Assembly: GCA_977006965.1 (NCBI GenBank)
Contig: OZ345358.1
Span: forward strand, 1,860,001-1,924,000
Length of the DNA stretch: 64,000 bases
Source of the DNA: Phymatolithon calcareum
Taxonomy: Eukaryota; Rhodophyta; Florideophyceae; Hapalidiales
Direction: 5' to 3'
Under the pieces are notes generated by a model. That model was given only the letters and a program-made list of their open reading frames with translations, did not search any database and was not told where the DNA came from. The position numbers were made by a program, and so were the translations under genes. Of the stretch, positions 62,834 through 64,000 are shown piece by piece (the first letter of the stretch is position 1; each line of letters begins with the position of its first letter).

Positions 62834-64000
62834 TCAGTCGTACGTGCCCGTGGAGGAAACCAAGTACGTTGGCAGCGGGTTGTGAGCTTGCTTGAAACTT
62901 CTATCCTGCCAAAAGCGAGATTCAGACGACAAAGGGCGACTAATGGGAATGGCTAAAAACATGTAGATTCCAAAGGCAATGATGGCACCTCCCGTCGGAA
63001 CACCGATAAGAAACTTGAAGTGAGAAAACATCGTCTTGTAGAACGACCATGCGGACAATATCCCGCCACAGCACACAAGCACAATAGAGAGCAACATTCG
63101 CGCGATGGTTTCGGTCCACGGTACGTCGCGCGCGGCGCCGTGCGCTTTTTCGAATACATCTTTGAACCCGCCGCGATCACCCGGCGGCTTTCCACGGTAA
63201 TACGTATCTGGCAAATCGTACCGCGGAGTTGCGCCGTAGTACGACTCCCACAACTGTTTGGTTTCTTTGATGGACACCCCTCGAGTGCGTCGTCGCTCAA
63301 GCTCGAGAATCTCCTCTTCTTCCATTAGCGACGTATCGATCTCCGAGCCGACGCCGTCGTGCAGCGTCATCTCCGTCTGACGCACGCGCGCGACACGCAG
63401 CGCTTCAACTGCGAGACTGTCATGCTCAATGGTGACGCCAACGAGCACGAGGCAATCACGGGTGTATTCCCGCGTACAACTAAGATGCATCTGCCAGATG
63501 ATATTGATGTCTTTCATGGGCACGAGCAGCGTGTTTGCCGCGCGCTTGTGCAATGCAAGGAAAAGCAAATAGCGATCGTACGCACGATTAAGATACGCGT
63601 TACTCTCGTATAGTTCCTCGCGCTTCGGATGCGTTTCGTCAAGAACGTTGTACAAGAACACGCGCTGCAGCGCAGCCGCAGCTGCAATGTCATGGCTTAG
63701 CACGGAGCGGAAACCAGCGCGCCCCATTTCATTTGCGAAACTGGTGATACTCTGCCGCTTTCGCCGCTCGTCCTGGGCATACGTGCACGACGAGAGATAG
63801 CCCGGCGCGTAACTCTCGTACGGATAAATCACGCCCCACAGTTTGCGCAGCGCGCGACTCTGTACATCTTCGCCGTTGCTGAAGCGAAATGCAGAGGTCA
63901 GATCGGTGTGCAGCGGGCCGCCACCAGCGGTGAGCGCTGAAGTGTCGCTGGCGTAGGCCTTCGGGTTGAGACGATGGACGTGCCACACCCAGGCGATATC
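62834..64000 (-). CDS. GRDP/DUF1399-like protein with C-terminal membrane segments, partial
   Basis: The frame is open to the right edge, where it reads DIAWVWHVHRLNP, so the start lies outside the window; 388 codons plus a TGA stop are visible. DIAWVWHVHRLNP and the later DINIIWQMHLS are the paired W-x-x-H motifs of the glycine-rich-domain-protein (DUF1399) family. PGYLSSCTYAQDE, which follows, is less typical. About residues 295-350 of the visible part hold two hydrophobic segments (MLLSIVLVCCGGILSAWSFY and FLIGVPTGGAIIAFGIYMFL), suggesting a membrane anchor not usual for plant members. Plant relatives are linked to development and stress; the function here is unknown. Confidence 0.75.
   Translation of the reverse strand, partial: DIAWVWHVHRLNPKAYASDTSALTAGGGPLHTDLTSAFRFSNGEDVQSRALRKLWGVIYPYESYAPGYLSSCTYAQDERRKRQSITSFANEMGRAGFRSVLSHDIAAAAALQRVFLYNVLDETHPKREELYESNAYLNRAYDRYLLFLALHKRAANTLLVPMKDINIIWQMHLSCTREYTRDCLVLVGVTIEHDSLAVEALRVARVRQTEMTLHDGVGSEIDTSLMEEEEILELERRRTRGVSIKETKQLWESYYGATPRYDLPDTYYRGKPPGDRGGFKDVFEKAHGAARDVPWTETIARMLLSIVLVCCGGILSAWSFYKTMFSHFKFLIGVPTGGAIIAFGIYMFLAIPISRPLSSESRFWQDRSFKQAHNPLPTYLVSSTGTYD

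Overview
This window is nuclear DNA of a eukaryote. A photosynthetic one is likely, most probably a red alga, but the species is inferred and not proven. The evidence is a plant-type threonine synthase with a plastid-transit-like, Phe-rich N-terminus, mostly intronless genes, very short GT-AG introns where introns exist, and heavy Copia and LINE content. There is no operon structure.

Layout. (1) 1-52.5 kb is a retrotransposon graveyard. At least nine 3'-end families of non-LTR elements (called here LINE-A, C, G, H, I, L, N, R and RH) are inserted into each other, many with readable 12-14 bp target-site duplications (TSDs). Two of them, at 25453-31327 and 42696-48161, retain both ORF1 and ORF2. 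A structurally complete Copia element (32486-38306) with almost identical LTRs, a probable solo LTR (41438-42259) and a hAT-like non-autonomous DNA transposon (13565-14330) sit inside LINE copies. (2) Embedded at 6.9-10.7 kb is a divergent pair of genes for secreted, extremely basic repeat proteins that share an unfamiliar C-terminal eight-cysteine domain. A truncated third copy lies at 48.4-49.9 kb in a duplicated block. This family is the best candidate for something undescribed. (3) 52.5-59.3 kb is gene-poor, rich in tetranucleotide microsatellites and in the palindrome TACTGTACAGTA. It holds one RING-H2 gene with two small introns. (4) 59.3-64 kb is ordinary, compact and genic: threonine synthase (minus), a Hop/STI1-like co-chaperone (plus, sharing a divergent promoter region with it) and the 3' part of a GRDP/DUF1399-like membrane protein running off the right edge.

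Working together. The LINEs supply the insertion activity that broke and duplicated the locus. The basic-repeat genes look like a locally duplicated family whose copies were later split by LINE insertions. The right-end genes are unrelated housekeeping functions. All functions are inferred from sequence motifs only; no search was run.
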